Source: Albugo candida (Eukaryota > Oomycota > Peronosporomycetes > Albuginales > Albuginaceae). Taken from it: a stretch of 64,000 nucleotides of DNA. The stretch spans positions 62,001-126,000 of the forward strand of contig CAJNAR010000165.1 of assembly GCA_905220665.1 (NCBI GenBank). The letters run 5' to 3'. Shown here piece after piece: positions 29,548-43,206 of this stretch. The notes beneath the pieces are model-generated. The model saw only the letters and a program-made list of their open reading frames with translations, was not told the origin of the DNA and ran no database searches. The translations under genes were made by a program, and so were the position numbers. The first letter of the stretch is position 1. Every line of letters starts with the position of its first letter.

Positions 29548-31372
29548 ATGGAGAAATATCGTTGTAGTCTGCTTGGTCGCGCTCTTGCCGACTGTTTGTG
29601 CGACCTCATAGTCGGTAAGAAAGAGGATTTGGGTATGGACGAGAGTTTCGGAACAGAGATATTCTCCATATTTGATGATGTGATGTCCAACTACTTTGAG
29701 CATGGGGAAATGTCGTCTGACAATGATAGCAAGAAAATTGCATCAAGACCAGTTTACACACATGAGCATCTGCGTTTGGTTGGTCGAGCTGTCACACATA
29801 ACCGTTATATGGAGGATTGGAGCCTGGAAGCCTCATTCAACACAGATTCTTCAGAGTCATCGCGCTCCATGTCGCTTGACCATATCCCACAAGCGCTCAC
29901 TGAAGACGCGACGATTCTCATAAAGCTTCATGGAGAATGAACTCGGGTCTGTTCGGAAAAGTATCGACTCAGCTCCTTCCTTAGCTACAGCAGGCTTCCA
30001 ACACGCGTTGATATCCCAACGGATGCGTATCACTTTTTGGTGAATGATCTTGCTACACAAAATGAAGTATATCGACACCTTTGCAGTTGCCAGAAGCAAA
30101 TCATGTGGATATTGGCAGGCATACGGAAGAACTTTTTTGTCAGCAAAGTCTTGAGTCCCTGGTCACAAACAATTCAATCATGGCTTCTTCGCGTGAGAGT
30201 GACTATTCCATGGATTCAGTATCAAGTACAATACACTTTTGCAATGATAGATCAGGAGAATAAGTCGCACGAGAAATGGATTATACTATGAAGCCCGACC
30301 AACTAGTGTTTTTCTGGATTCATGAGTACAACGAAAGAAATGTGATGATGATTGGGAGCTGAGAAATGGTTCCGGCCTCTGCGGGGATAGCTGACTGCAG
30401 CGGTCGAAAAGAAGCGCCGTTCACCCGGACATACACTAATGGCTTACTCTGGATATGAAACCTATGAATGTGTTTGGCGATTATTGACAAAGATCTCCAG
30501 AAAGCTGGGCACACTTTGCGGACAATCTCACGAATGGTGCAAGTCAAATTCGTTTCTTTGTCTACAAGGACAAGCATAACAAGGGAATGGACAATAAAGG
30601 CTGAATGCAAAGAAGAAGACCGAGACAAGCTCGTTCTGCTTTTCGCGTTATCGCAAATTCTCTCTCGGCTTTCTCGACATATTATGGTGAGAAGTCTCAG
30701 ATTCCGGGTGTTATTAACAATACAACCTGACGCGCTACGTATTCTCTGTTTGCCGTCAAACGAAAAAGCTTTCTCTGTTCAGTTGATGCGCCGAATACGC
30801 GAATGTCAAATGTGGAGGACATTGCGATAGACGTCCTAATTTTGCCGGGAAATTACTGGATCAATACCTCAGTAATGGAGCAAGTTGGAGTCGCGATATT
30901 GAAATTTGGCCATTTCGGTCGCATCTGTCAGAACGTGCTCTCGATTGCACCACAGATTAGGACGTCAAAGTGTGTGGCTTTATGACAACACTCTAGCGTA
31001 CTAAAAATGTTACTTGTGATTTCTGTTGACGAGCGCCCGTTCCTGCGCGTGCAACGGCAGCGCGTCTGTGCATTTGATATCCGGCTTGAAGGAAGTAAGT
31101 CAAAATCTTGTCACAATCAACTCGGCCTTGCTCTTGCCGAACAGCATACGGCCACATATCGCTGTCGCTATCAAGTCACATGTTGGACGATACGTACTCC
31201 AAACCATCATGATGCGGATGGACCATAAAGAAGGCAACTGATGCGATTGTTGAAGGCATACTTTACCGATTTTGGAAGATGCGGCACAGCGGAAAGCATA
31301 ATCAAGTTAGAGGATCTGGAGCCGGTTTGTTCGATAGATGTTCGGGTAGAAGTCTATGAGTTTGAATACTAG
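29548..31372 (+). pseudogene. Long plus-strand gene relic, unit 1
   Basis: From the ATG at 29548 a frame runs to a stop near 29940; it includes MDESFGTEIFSIFDDVM and SLDHIPQALTEDATI. Homologous reading continues in other frames to a stop near 31372, through KYIDTFAVARSK and the block DERPFLRVQRQRVCAFDIR. In the +1 frame the first 20 codons are hydrophobic like a signal peptide, but that frame has no ATG and stops at once. The frame has to change several times to follow the similarity between units, so I read it as a pseudogene. A gene with unusual introns cannot be excluded. No domain is recognised. Confidence 0.6.
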
Positions 31373-31863
31373 TCATGGGCATGAAGTTGTTCTCTCCACT
31401 GTACAAGCAAATGCAACTTCAATACATGGTTGCTTTAGTGTTTATTAAATGCTAGAGGTAGCTGAAATGATATAATATGTTGTTAGAATATATCAATGCA
31501 AAGAGGTTTCTTTCAACCCTGTCGAACCCATCCGCGTGGTATAGAAGCGTGATGGAAGCCTTCATACGACTGATTGCGGACTCTTTTCATTTGCCGCTAT
31601 TGGATGCCACACGCGCACTTTACAATAATCTGTCAGCATGTGATCCTAGTCAGTCTTTGCCGCTGGTGGTGTAGAGAAATAGACAGCCATGTCTACCCAT
31701 TTTCACACAAGGTGGCTCTCTGTGCAGTGATTATGGGAAATAGTACGTCCAGCCAAGTTCGTCTTCTCTATCATCGGGTGGGAGCCTGCAATAACCTTGA
31801 AATAATTCTGGATACCATCACTGTTGTGCGTTCTCGTCGGGGATAAGGAGCCCTATCAAGCGC

Positions 31864-32127
31864 GTGGCAGCTACAATTTTCGATGAGAGCTCATTCTATA
31901 CGCCATGCCAGAATCGGCGCAGACTGTACGTATCCTTTATCGATCATTTTGGTCCCTGGAGGAGGAAACAGAACCTGGAGAATCCCAAGTGTCTCAATAA
32001 CTATCCCTTTCCAGTTTTCCCGATCGGCCCAAGAAGGTCAGAGCCTGCAGAGGTTCACAATAGACCGCCTCTACTTCAATCAAGCCACGACAAATGTGAC
32101 ACATCCGGGTTTGTCCTCCAGACCTGA
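31864..32127 (+). pseudogene. Conserved open block at the unit end, unit 1
   Basis: This roughly 87-codon open block contains VSFIDHFGPWRR, NLENPKCLNNYPFPVFPIG and SSHDKCDT. Units 2 and 4 keep the same frame, with a whole-codon length change in unit 2. It may be a 3' exon of the long plus-strand gene or a separate relic. No start context or domain is recognised. Confidence 0.4.
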
Positions 32128-32571
32128 TAACTCGCCTTGTTGGTGTCCTAAGTGGAGTTGAATGATGATACATAATTCAATAAGAAAGAGCGAGACAACG
32201 TGTACCTTAGCGACTACAATAATTGCTGAGCTTGTAAAGCTTGACAATGAGTGGCATCCAACCTTTGTAGGGGGTGCCTACAAGCTCACTGAGCGACAGC
32301 ACTGTAACTGACGTCAAATAAAGAATGAGCGTTCAACGTTTCAATATACTTTAGACAAAACATTGGGTCCAGTAGAAAAGTTGTTGACGTCATAGGTATC
32401 GGTTGCACAACAAAGTAAACGGATATGCACACAAATATAGCCTATGTATTAAGATTCTTTACTTATCTCTTATACTGCAACGACAGCAATGCTGCTGTGG
32501 AAGACTCTTCGATTTCCATCTTTCAAACGCGTCCAATGCCACACAAAAGTTCAGCTGCTATTTTTCCTGGA

Positions 32572-32730
32572 TTAATGATGGCCAAAGCCAGGGAAATTAT
32601 CAAAATCTGGAGTACCACCTATTTGATTCGATTTGTCTTTCTTTAGCCCCTTGAATTGTTTGCTTAATTTACCGTCACACATGTATGCGTTTATCCCAAT
32701 GCAAATTGCAATAAAAAATTTCGTGTCCAT
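32572..32730 (-). CDS. Tiny secreted peptide of the array, copy 2 (52 aa)
   Basis: ATG at 32730, TAA at 32572. Signal peptide MDTKFFIAICIGINA, then YMCDG at 16-20, a middle part with KQFKGLKKDKSNQ shared with copy 3, and the C-terminus DNFPGFGHH. No frame damage. The promoter side faces the long plus-strand relic, whose ATG lies 478 bp away. Confidence 0.78.
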   Translation of the reverse strand: MDTKFFIAICIGINAYMCDGKLSKQFKGLKKDKSNQIGGTPDFDNFPGFGHH

Positions 32731-33207
32731 TTGATGCGGCTGAAGAGTTGGCTTTCAAGTTGGTAGTTTTAGTTGTGTGGGATCTGAATGCGTCCATAAA
32801 GAAATTGCTCGACAATTGAGATTGAGATGGGGAGTATGGAAAAGATTTGCGAGGAGCTCCTCCGTAATCATTTATAGGGTACTATAGCCTTTCTTGAAAA
32901 CGACGCTTTTTAAATAAGATGAGCCCAAAATCAACTCTATACGCTCGCACCGATTTTTCAAAAAATTATCGACATATGAAAAAATGTCTGATTCTGATCA
33001 AGTCGTTGTGCATGTAACAAGCGTATAAGGTAAGCTATCGCCATTCGAAATATCACACGCGACACCCTATCCCATCCAACGTGCGTAAGAAAGGGTAAGG
33101 AAAAAACTTCAACTTTGCAAGCACGGTAAGTACACCTTATAATCAGACGTGTACGGTACGAAGAATAGGTGTCTTTATTATTCATTCATCAATTCTAATC
33201 AGCGCCA

Positions 33208-35166
33208 ATGGAAAATTATCGTTGCAGGTTGCTTGGTCGCGCTTTTGTGGACTGTTTGGGCGACCTCATAATCGATGAGAAGAGGATTTGGGTATGGACG
33301 AGAGTTTCAGAACAGAGATATTCTCCATATTTGAAGATGTAATGTCTACCAATTTTGAGCATGGGAATATATCGTCTAAAAATGGTAGCAAGAACATCGC
33401 ATCAAGGCCAGTTTATACTCATGAGCATCTGCATTTGTGAGGTCGGTCGAGCTGTCACACATGAACGTTATATGGAGGATTGGAGCGTGGAATCCTCATT
33501 TGACACAACTTCTTGCACGCATGCAGATTCATCACTTTTTATGTCGCTAGACCATATCCCACAAGCGCTTACTGAAGATGCGACGATTGTTATAAATCTT
33601 CATGGAGAATGTACTCGGAAATGTCCGGAAAAGTATCGAGTCATCGCCTTTCTCAGCTGTATGCAGGATTCCAACACGCTTCGATATCCCAACAGATGCT
33701 CATAACGCTGGGGGAGTAGTCACGCATCACAGAAAAGCATGATATTGACACCCTTGCAGTTGCCAGAAGCAAAACGTGAGTTCTTGGGTGAAACAATTGA
33801 ACCATATCTTCCTTGCGTAAGAGCAAACTTGCCAGGGATTCAATCTCAAGTACACGGCAGTTTTGCAATGATGGCTTGGGAGAATAAACAACGAGGAATG
33901 GATTTATCATAATGTCCGGCCGCATGCTAATGATAATCTGGATTTAAGAGTTCAATAGGAAAGAAGAGTGATTTGGAGCTGAGAAATGGCTGTGGCCTCA
34001 TCAGAGATACCTGACGGCGTTGGTCGAAAAGAGGCGCCGCGTTCCCGGATATGTATTGTTGGCTAACTCTGGATATAACAGCAGTGAACGTGTCTGGCGA
34101 TCATGAAAAAAGCGCTTCAGGGAGTTGGGCGCACTTTGCGGACAATGCCACGAATGGTGCAAGTCAAATTCTTCTTTCGTCTACAAGGAGAAGGATCACA
34201 AGGGACTGAAGTGGAGAATAATGGCTGAAATCAAAGTAGAATACCGAGGCAAGCTCGTCCGGCTTTTCGCGGTAAAGTAAATTTTCTCGCGGCTTTATCG
34301 ACCCGTTGTGTATCAACAATACAACGTTACGCATTACGTCTTCTCTGTTGGCCGTTGACGTTAAAGCTTGCTCCGATTCAATTAATGTGCAGAATACGCT
34401 GATGTCAATGGTATGATTAGCTGTCTGCGAAGCGGTTGGTGAAGCGGTTGGTGAAGCGGTTGGTGAAGCGCTATCTAAGTTGCCCATGATTTCGTGCGGG
34501 AAAAATGCGATTCACAATAACTGGTCAGGTGTGGAGGACATTGCAAAAAGCATCCTAACTTTGCTGGAAGATTACCGAATCAATACCTCAGGAACAGAGC
34601 AAGCTGGACTCGCGACATTGGAATTAGGCCGCTTCAGAGCATCTGCCAGAGCGAGACTGAGATGATTGGAATCAAAGTATTGTTTACAACAGAGGAATTG
34701 TGTAGTGAGATCTCTTCTGCAAACGTGCTCTCGATGCAACATAGATTGGGACGTCGAAGCGTATGGCTTTATGGCAAGATCTAGCGTACTAGATTTGCTA
34801 CTTGTGATTTCTGCTGACGAGCGCCCATTTCTGCGCATACAATGGCAGCGCGTCTGTGCACTTGATATCCGGCCTGAACTAAGTAAGTCACAATCTTGTC
34901 ACAATCAACTCGGCCTTGCTCTTGCCGAAAGACATACGGCCACATATCGCTGTCGTTATCAAGTCACATGTTGGACGATACGTACTCCAAACCATTATGA
35001 TGCGTATGGACCATGAAGAAGGCAACTGATGCGATTGTTGAAGGCATACTTTACCGATTTTGGAAGATGGGGCACAGCGGAAAGCATAATCAAGTTAGAG
35101 GATCTGGAGCCGGTTTGTTCGATAGATGTTCGAGTAGAATTGCGCGACTATGAGCTTAAGAACTAG
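33208..35166 (+). pseudogene. Long plus-strand gene relic, unit 2
   Basis: This copy of the unit 1 relic is more damaged at its start: one base less than unit 1 near 33275 throws the first frame into a stop at about 33340. Open islands include VTHERYMEDWSVESSF to about 33705 (with HGECTRKCPEKYRVIAF) and LLLVISADERPFLRIQWQRV at 34795-35016. It carries a private 12-bp repeat expansion at 34429-34470. The last shared stop is near 35164. Confidence 0.6.
34429..34470 (+). repeat. 12-bp minisatellite GAAGCGGTTGGT, 3.5 copies
   Basis: Three exact copies and a partial copy. Units 3 (about 38408) and 4 (about 41982) have a single related unit, so the expansion arose in unit 2 only. Confidence 0.92.
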
Positions 35167-35752
35167 TCATTGGCATGTACTTCTTCTCTTCATTGAAACT
35201 TCACACTTGATTGAGCAAATTCGCTTATTCCAGCTAGTTACCCCTGCAGTATTATTCTGGTCTCTGAAAGGATAAGGCAACACCACAATAGAGAGCCGCT
35301 CTGTAAACTAATGATAACACCATTCAAGGCAGAATGAGAGTATTTTTGAAGTTAATCAAATCGCTTGGAACTTCAATGCAACTTTCGATAGCTTCACTTT
35401 GTATTAGCTTTTAGAGTTAGATACAATGACATAATACTTAGATAGAATATAACAATCTAATGAGCTTTCCTTGAACCGGGTAGCGTGGAAGCCTTAATAC
35501 GACTGATTGAAAATTCCTCTCAAACGGCGCTATTGTATTCACGCGATCACGTTGCAGTAACCCATAAACATGTGATCCTTATCAGTCTTTGCCGCTAGTC
35601 GAGAGAAATAGAAAGCCATGTCTATCTATTTCCACACAAGGTAACTCTCTATGCAGTGATTATGGAAAATAATACGTCCAGCCAAGTTCGTCTTCTTTAT
35701 CATAGAATGGTCAATGCGATAAGCTTAAAATCATTGCTAGATACCATTCGCG

Positions 35753-36058
35753 TTGTGCGTTCTTATCGAGGATAAGGAGCCTGCCAAGCACGTTGCAACC
35801 ACGCTTTACCATGAGAGCTCAATCTATCCGCCATGCCAGAATCTGCGCAGAGTATACGTATCCTTTATCGATCATTTTGGTCCCTGGAGGAGGAGAAGAC
35901 AGAACCTGGAGAATCCCAAGTGTCTCAATAACTATCCCTTTCCAGTTTTCCCGATCGGCCCGAGAAGGTCAGAACCTGCAGAGGTTCACAATAGACCGCC
36001 TCTACTTCCATCAAGCCACGACAAATGTGACACATCCGGGTTTGTCCTCCAGACCTGA
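35753..36058 (+). pseudogene. Conserved open block at the unit end, unit 2
   Basis: This is the same block as at 31864-32127, with one extra codon in the Arg-rich stretch (WRRRRQN). It keeps VSFIDHFGPW, NPKCLNNYPFPVFPIGPRRS and SHDKCDT in one frame. Confidence 0.4.
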
Positions 36059-36493
36059 TAACTCACCTTGTCGGTGTCTTAAGTGGAGTTGAATGATGAT
36101 ACATAATTTCATAAGAAAGAGCGAGACGGCGTGTACCTTAGCAATTACAATGATTGCTAAGCTTGTAAAGCTTGACAATGAGTGGTGTCCAGTCTTTGTC
36201 GGGGGTGCCTACAAGCTCAATGAGCGGCAGCACTGTAATTGACGGCAGATAAAGAATGAGCGTTCAACGTTTCGGAAGTACTTTAGATAAAACATTGGGT
36301 CCAGTAGAAGAGTTGTTGACGTCATAGGTATCGGTTGCACAACAATGTAAACGGATATGCACACAAATATAGCTTATTTATTAAGATTCTTTACTTGTCT
36401 CATATACTGCAACGACAACAATGCTGCTGTGGAAGACTCTTCGAATTCCATCTTTCAAACGCGTCCAAGAGTTCAGCTGCTGTTTGTGCTGGA

Positions 36494-36652
36494 TTAATAA
36501 TGGCCAAAGCCAGGAAGATTACCAGAACCTGCAGAAGAGCCTGCTTGATGCAATTTGTCTTTCTTTAGCCCCTTGAATTGTTTGCTTGATTCACCGTCGC
36601 ACATGTATGCGCTTATTCCAATGCAAATTGCAATAAAGAGTTTCTTGTTCAT
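36494..36652 (-). CDS. Tiny secreted peptide of the array, copy 3 (52 aa)
   Basis: ATG at 36652, TAA at 36494. Signal peptide MNKKLFIAICIGISA, YMCDG at 16-20, middle part with KQFKGLKKDKLHQ as in copy 2 and then a glycine/serine run, and C-terminus GNLPGFGHY. The frame is open upstream of this ATG, but the ATG aligns with the start of all other copies. Confidence 0.78.
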   Translation of the reverse strand: MNKKLFIAICIGISAYMCDGESSKQFKGLKKDKLHQAGSSAGSGNLPGFGHY

Positions 36653-37143
36653 TTGACGCAGCTGAAGAGTGGGATTTTGAGTTGGTGGTTTTCGTTGCCT
36701 GAAATCTGAATGCGTCCAAAAAAAATTGCTCGACAATTGAGTCTGAGATAGGAGTATGAAATGATTGTGCGAGGAGCTCCTTCGTAATGATTTATGGGAT
36801 AATATGCCCTTCTTGAAAAATACTCTGTTATAATAACTAGTCTGCTCGAGCCCAAAATCATTCTATACGCTCGCACCAGTTTTCCAAACATTTCCAACAT
36901 GCGAAACATGTCTGATTCTGATCAAGTCGTTGTGCATGTAAAAAGCGCATAACGTAACGAGTTGCTGTTCCAACATGACAGCGAGACCCTATCCTATTCA
37001 ACATACGGAAAGAAAGAACGGGTAAGAAGAAAATTTCCTGTTGCAAGCACGAACCGCCTTTAAATTGGACGTGCACGGTACTAAGAATACGTGGATAAAT
37101 TATATTTACTCAACGGCTCGTACATCGGTACACATCAGCGCAA

Positions 37144-38890
37144 ATGGAGAAATATCGCTGCAGTTTGTTTGGTCGCGGTCTTGCCGACTGTCTGCAACTT
37201 CATAGTTGAAGAGAAAGAGAGTTTGGGTATGGATGAGAGTTTTGGAACAGATATTCTCCATATTTGATGATGTAATGTCCACCTACTTTGAGCATGGAGA
37301 AATGTCTTCTGACAATGGTAGCGGGAACATCGCATCAAGACCAGTTTATGCACATGATCATCCGCATTTGGCTGGTCGATCCGTCACACGTAATCGTTAT
37401 ATGGAGGATTGGAGCCTGGAAGCCTCATTTTACACAACTTCTTGTACGCATGCAGATTTATCACTCTTCATATCGCTAGGCCATATCCCACAAGCGCTCA
37501 CTGGAGATGCGGCGATTCTTTTAAAGCTTCATGGAGAATGAAAACGGAAGTGCCCGGAAAAGGATTGACCCAACGCCTTCCTCAGCTGTATGCAGGCTGC
37601 TAGCACGCTTTGATATTTCAACGGATGCTTATAACTTTGGGTTCATGATCTCGCTACACAAAAATAAAGTACAATATCGACACCTTTGTAGCTGCCAGAA
37701 GCAAATCATATGAATTTTGGAAAGCATACGAAAGAAGTCTCTTTCAGTGATGTCCTGAGTTCTTGGTCTCAAACAATTAATCGTTTCCTCATGCGTGAAA
37801 GTGACTTCTCCATGGATTCATTTCTCAAGCACAATACACTTTTGCAATGATGGCTCGGGAAAAGAAGTGCAAGAGAAATGGATTATAGTATGAAGCCCGA
37901 CCAACTATCTGGATTTATGAGTTCGACGAAAGAAATGTGATGATGATTGGGAGCTGAGAAATGGTTCCGGCGTCAGCGGGGATATCTGACGGCAGCGGTC
38001 GGAAAGAAGCGCCGTTTCGCCCGGACACATAGTAATGCCCGACTCTGGATATAAAGCCTGTGAGGGTGTTTGGCGATCATGAACAGAGCTCTTCAGAAAG
38101 TTGGGCGCACTTTTATGAACAATATCACGAATGGTGCAAGTCACATTTGTTCCTCTGTATGGGCGATGAAGCATAACAAGGGAATGGACAATAAAGACTG
38201 AATTCAAAGAAGAAATACCGAGGCAAATCCGCTCAGCTTTCCGCGTTATCGAAAAATCATTCATAGCTTTATCGACACATCATGGTTAGAAATTTCAGAC
38301 TACGGGTGCTATCAACCATCCAGCCTCACGCGCTACGTATTCTCTGCTGGCCGTTAAGTTGATGCGCATAATATATAACGGATGTCAATGGTATGGTTAG
38401 CTTTCTATGAAGCGGTCGGTAAAGCGCTATTCAAGGTGCTCATGATCTTGCGCGAGAAAAATGCGATTCAACTGTGGAGGACATTGCAATAGCCATCCTA
38501 GCTTTGCTGGAAGATTACTGAATCAATACCTCAGGAATGAAGCATGTTGGAGTCGTGATATTGGAATTTGGTCATTTCGGTCGCATTTGATACCCGGCTT
38601 GAAGTAAGTAAGTCACAATCCTGCCACAATCAACTCGGCCTTGCTCTAGCCGAACGACATACGGCCATATGTCGCTGTCGTTATCAAGCCACATCCGGAC
38701 TTTACGTACTCTAAAGCAATATGATGCGGAAAGATTATAAAGAAAGGAACTGATTGCGATTTTTGAAGGCATACTAATCGAAATTGGAAGATGCGGTACA
38801 GCGGAAAGCATAATCAAGTGGGAGGATCTGGAGCCGGTTTCTTTGATAGAAGTTCGGGTCGAAGTGCGCGACTATGAGTTTGATTCCTAG
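37144..38890 (+). pseudogene. Long plus-strand gene relic, unit 3
   Basis: The most decayed full-length copy. The ATG frame stops after about 20 codons. In the +1 frame the signal-peptide-like start here runs on into VEEKESLGMDESFGTDI before a stop, because two bases are missing near 37250. Open islands: 37206-37541 (HIPQALTGDAAILLKLHGE) and a short region near 38600. The DERPFLR block seen in other units is lost. Confidence 0.6.
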
Positions 38891-40243
38891 TCATGGGCAT
38901 GAAGTCGTCCTCTTCATGGTTACTATACTCTTGATTGAGCAGATTTCGCTCATTCCAGCTAGATACGTCTACAGCATATCCTGGCCTTTAGAAAGATAAG
39001 GCAACATCACAATAGAGGCCCACTGTGTACAAGTAATAATAAACCCAAGGCAGCATGGAGTAATATCTCTCAAGTTATTTTGCCTGCAACTTTTCGTAGC
39101 TTCACTTTGTATTAGCTTCCAGAGGTAGCTTTAATGATCTAATACTTAGATAGAATATATTAATCTACAGCGGTTTCTTAGAACCGGGTAGACCCATCCG
39201 CATAGTATGCTACCGTGGTGGAAGCATTCATACGATTGATTCTCAAATGCCACAATTGAACTCACGCGACACCTCACAATAACCCATTAGCATGCGATTT
39301 CAGTCATTCTTTGCGGTTGATGGTCAAGAGAAATAGAAAGCCTTGTCTATGCATCCATTTCTTCACACAAGATCCACTCGGCAAGCTGCTTATATACTCC
39401 AACTCTCTAATGGGGAATCGTACTTCCAGCCGAGTATATCTTCTCTGTGATAGGTTGATCAATTGCGATAAGCTTGATTTCATTGCTAGATACCGTTCCC
39501 GCTGCGTGTTCTCATAGAGGATAAGGAGCCCTACCAAGCACTTTGCAGCTACAATTTACCATGAGAGCTGATTCCATCCGCCGTACGAAAAACTGGGCAG
39601 AGTGTACGTATTCTTTATCAATCATTCGCGGTCACCAGAGGAGAACACAGGGCTCCGAAGCGTCTAAATAACTATTCTTTTTCAGTTTCCCCGATTGCCT
39701 TAAGCAGGTCAGAACCTGCAGAGATTCACAATGGACCGGATTACTTCCATGAAGCCAAGAGAAATGTGACACAGTACGGGGTCTGTCTTCCAGATCAGAT
39801 AACTCGTCTCATCGGTGTCCTTAAGTAGAGTGAATGAGGATACATACTTTAAGAGGATATAGCGAGACAGCGTGTACCTAAGCGTTCTAAATGATGCTGA
39901 AGCTTGCCAAATTTGACAATGAGTGGCAACCAATCTTTAGCTGGGGTGCCTACAAGCTCATTGTGCGATAGCAATGTACTTGACGTCAAGTAGAGGATGC
40001 GCGTTTAGCGCTGGACTTAGGGTGGACAAAACACTCGGTACGGCAGAAGATTTGTTGACGTCACAGGTATCGGTTTCGCGACAAAGTAAACGAATTTACA
40101 CACAAATGTAGTTTTTTGATGAATTTCTTTACTTATTCCATTAATTGCAACGACAACAGTGCTTTAGTGACGAAGACTCTTCGATTTTCTATCTTCGAAA
40201 CACGCCGATGCCGCACGAAAGTTCAGTTGCTGTTTTTGCTGGA

Positions 40244-40399
40244 TTAATGGTAGCCATAGTCGGGAAAAACGGCGAACTTTGAGATATCACTATCATTACG
40301 TTTGTCTGGCACTAGCTCCCCGACTGGGACGTTGCTTCCACTGTCACACATGCATGCGTGTATCCTAATGCAGATTGCAATGAGTAATCTCGTGTCCAT
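40244..40399 (-). CDS. Tiny secreted peptide of the array, copy 4 (51 aa)
   Basis: ATG at 40399, TAA at 40244. Signal peptide MDTRLLIAICIRIHA with an arginine inside the hydrophobic stretch, CMCDS at 16-20, an unrelated acidic middle (VGELVPDKRNDSD) and C-terminus VFPDYGYH. The middle shares almost nothing with the other copies, while both ends are recognisable. Confidence 0.73.
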   Translation of the reverse strand: MDTRLLIAICIRIHACMCDSGSNVPVGELVPDKRNDSDISKFAVFPDYGYH

Positions 40400-40844
40400 T
40401 TGATGCGGCTGAAGAGTTGGCTTTCAAGTTGGTACTTTTAGTTGTGTGAGATCTGAATGCGTCCATAAAGAAATTGCTCGACAATTGAGATCGAGATGGG
40501 GAGTATGGAAAAGGTATGCGAGGAGCTCCTCCGTAATCATTCATAGGGTACTACGGCCTTTCTTGAAAACGACGCTTTTAAAATAACATGAGCCCAAAAT
40601 CAACTCTATACGCTCGCACCGAATTTTCAAAATATTTTCAACATATGAAAACATGTCTCATCATGATCAAGTCGTTGTGCATGTAACAAGCGTATAACGT
40701 AAGCTATCGCCATTCGAAATATCACACGCGACACCCTATCCCATTCAACGTGCGGAAGAAAGGGTAAGGAGGAAATTTCAAGTTTGTGTACGCTGCGAAG
40801 AATAGGTGCCTTTATTATTCATTCATCAATTCTGATCAGCGCCA

Positions 40845-42683
40845 ATGGAAAATTATCGTTGCAGTTTGCTTGGTCGCGCTTTTGTGGACTGTTTGTGCGA
40901 CCTCATAATCGATGAGAAGAGGATTTGGGTATGGACGAGAGTTTCAGAACAGACATATTCTCTATATTTGATGATGTAATGTCTACCTATTTTGAGCATG
41001 GGAACATATCGTCTAACAATGGCGGCAAGAACATCGCATCAAGACCAGTTTATACATATGACCATATGCACTTGTGTGGTCGGTCGAGGTGTCACACATG
41101 AATGTTACATGGAGGATTGGAGCGTAGAAGCCTCATTTGACACAACTACTGAAGATGCGACGATTCTTATAAAGATTCATGGAGAATGTACTCGGAAATG
41201 TCCGGAAAAGTATCGAGTCATCGCCTTTCTCAGTTGTATGCAGGATTCCAACACGCTTACAGAAAAGCATGATGTCGACACCCTTGCAGTTGCCAGAAGC
41301 AAACCGTGAGTTCTTGGGTCAAACAATTGAACCATGTCTTCCTTGCGTGAGAGCAAACTTGCTAGGGATTCAATCCCAAGTACACGACAGTTTTTGCAAT
41401 GATGGCTGGGGAGAAAAAAACAACGAGGAATGGATTGTATCATGAAATCCGGCCGCATGCTAATGATAATCTGGATTTATGAGTTCAATAGGAAAGAAGA
41501 GTGATTTGGAGCTGAGAAATGGTTGTGGCCTCATCAGAGATATCTGACGGCGTTGGTCGAAAAGAAGCGCTGCGTTCCCGGATATGTACTATTGGCTAAC
41601 TCTGAATATAACACCAGTGAACGTGTCTGGCGATCATGGATAAAAGCGCTCCAGGGAGTTGGGCGCTTTTTTGCGGACAATGTCACGAATGGTGCACGTC
41701 AAATTCGTTTCTTTGTTTGCAAGGACAAGTACAACAAGAGAATGGTCAATGAAGGCTGAATATAGAGCAACAATACCGAGGCAATTTCGTTGGACTTTTT
41801 GCGTCGCTGTAAAATCTCTCGCGACGTTATCGACACATTATGGTGAGAAGTCTCAGACTCCGGGTGTTATCAACAATACAACGTTACGCTCTACGTGTTT
41901 TCTGCTGGTCATTACACGAAAAAGCTTGCTCCGATTCAGTTAATCTGCAAGATACGCGGATGTCAATGGTATGGTAGCTGTCTTTGAAGCGTTCGGTAAA
42001 GCGCTATCTCAGGTCCCCATGACCTTGCGCGAGAAAAATGCGATTCTGAAAAACGATTTAACTACGGAGGAGATTGCAATAGTCATCTTAGCTTTGCTGG
42101 AGGATTACTGAATCAATACCTCAGGAATGGAACAAGTTGGACTCGTGACAATTTTGGGTCACATCGATCGCATCTGTCAGAACGAGATTGAGATGGTTGG
42201 AATCAGATTATCGTTGACAGCAGAGGAATTTTGTAAGGAGATCTCTTCCGCAAACGTGCTCTCGATTGCACCATAGATTGGGACGTCGAAGCGTATGGCT
42301 TTATGGCAACATTCTAGCGTACTAGATTTGTTACTTGTGATTTCTGTTGACGAGCGCCCATTTCTGCGCGTGCAACGGCAGCGCGTCTGTGCATTTGATA
42401 TCCGGCTTGAAGGAAGTAAGTCACAATCTTGTCACAATCAAGTCGGCCTTGCTCTTGCCGAACGACATACGGCCATATATCGCTGTCGCTATCAAGTCAC
42501 ATGTTGGACGATACGTACTCCAAACCATCATGATGCGGATGGACCATAAAGAAGGCAACTGATGCGATTGTTGAAGGCATATTTTGCCGATTTTGGAAGA
42601 TGTGGCACTGCGGAAAGCATAATCAAGTTGACCCGATATCTTCGACAGATGTTCAGGTAGAAGTCTATGAGTTTGGGTACTAG
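40845..42683 (+). pseudogene. Long plus-strand gene relic, unit 4
   Basis: Very close to unit 2 at its 5' end, including the same first frame disruption. Some 60 bp are missing near 41140 compared with unit 2. Islands: 40992-41309 (HGECTRKCPEKYRVIAF), 41523-41759 (ARQIRFFVCKDKYNK) and 42295-42549 (DERPFLRVQRQRVCAFDIR). The shared last stop is at about 42683. Confidence 0.6.
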
Positions 42684-43206
42684 TCATGGGCATAAAGTCA
42701 TTCTCTACAAAGATGCTGCCTCTTGATCAAGCAGACTTCACTCATTCCATAGCTACGCCTGCAGCAATATCCTGACCTCTAGAAAGATAGCGCAAAGACT
42801 TAATAGAGGCTGACTGTGTACAAGCAATTATAAACCCATTCAAGGCAGAACAGAGATATTTTTTTTCACGTGCAACTTTTGATAGCGCTTCTTTGTACTA
42901 AATGCTGGAGGTAGGTGAATTGATAAAATATGTTGATAGAATATATCAATGCAAAGAGGCTTCTTTCAACCCTGTTGAACCCATCCGCATGGTATACAAA
43001 CGTGGTGGAAGCTTTTATACGACTGATTGCGGATTTTTCTCATTTGCCGCATTTGAATGCCACGCAAGCAATTTACGATAATCCACCAGCATGTAACCCT
43101 AGTCAGTCTTTCCCGCTGGTGATCGTGAGAAATAGAAAGCCATCTCTTTCCATTATCACACAAGATCCACTTGGCAAACCGCTTCTAGATTCTAAGTTTC
43201 TATGCA

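Noticed and set aside
30320..30628. Minus-strand frame inside the plus-strand relic of unit 1 (also 37905-38264)
   Set aside because: A partly similar frame occurs in unit 3, but units 2 and 4 break it, and the plus-strand reading (VKFVSLSTRTS, RFFVCKDKYNK) looks more protein-like.
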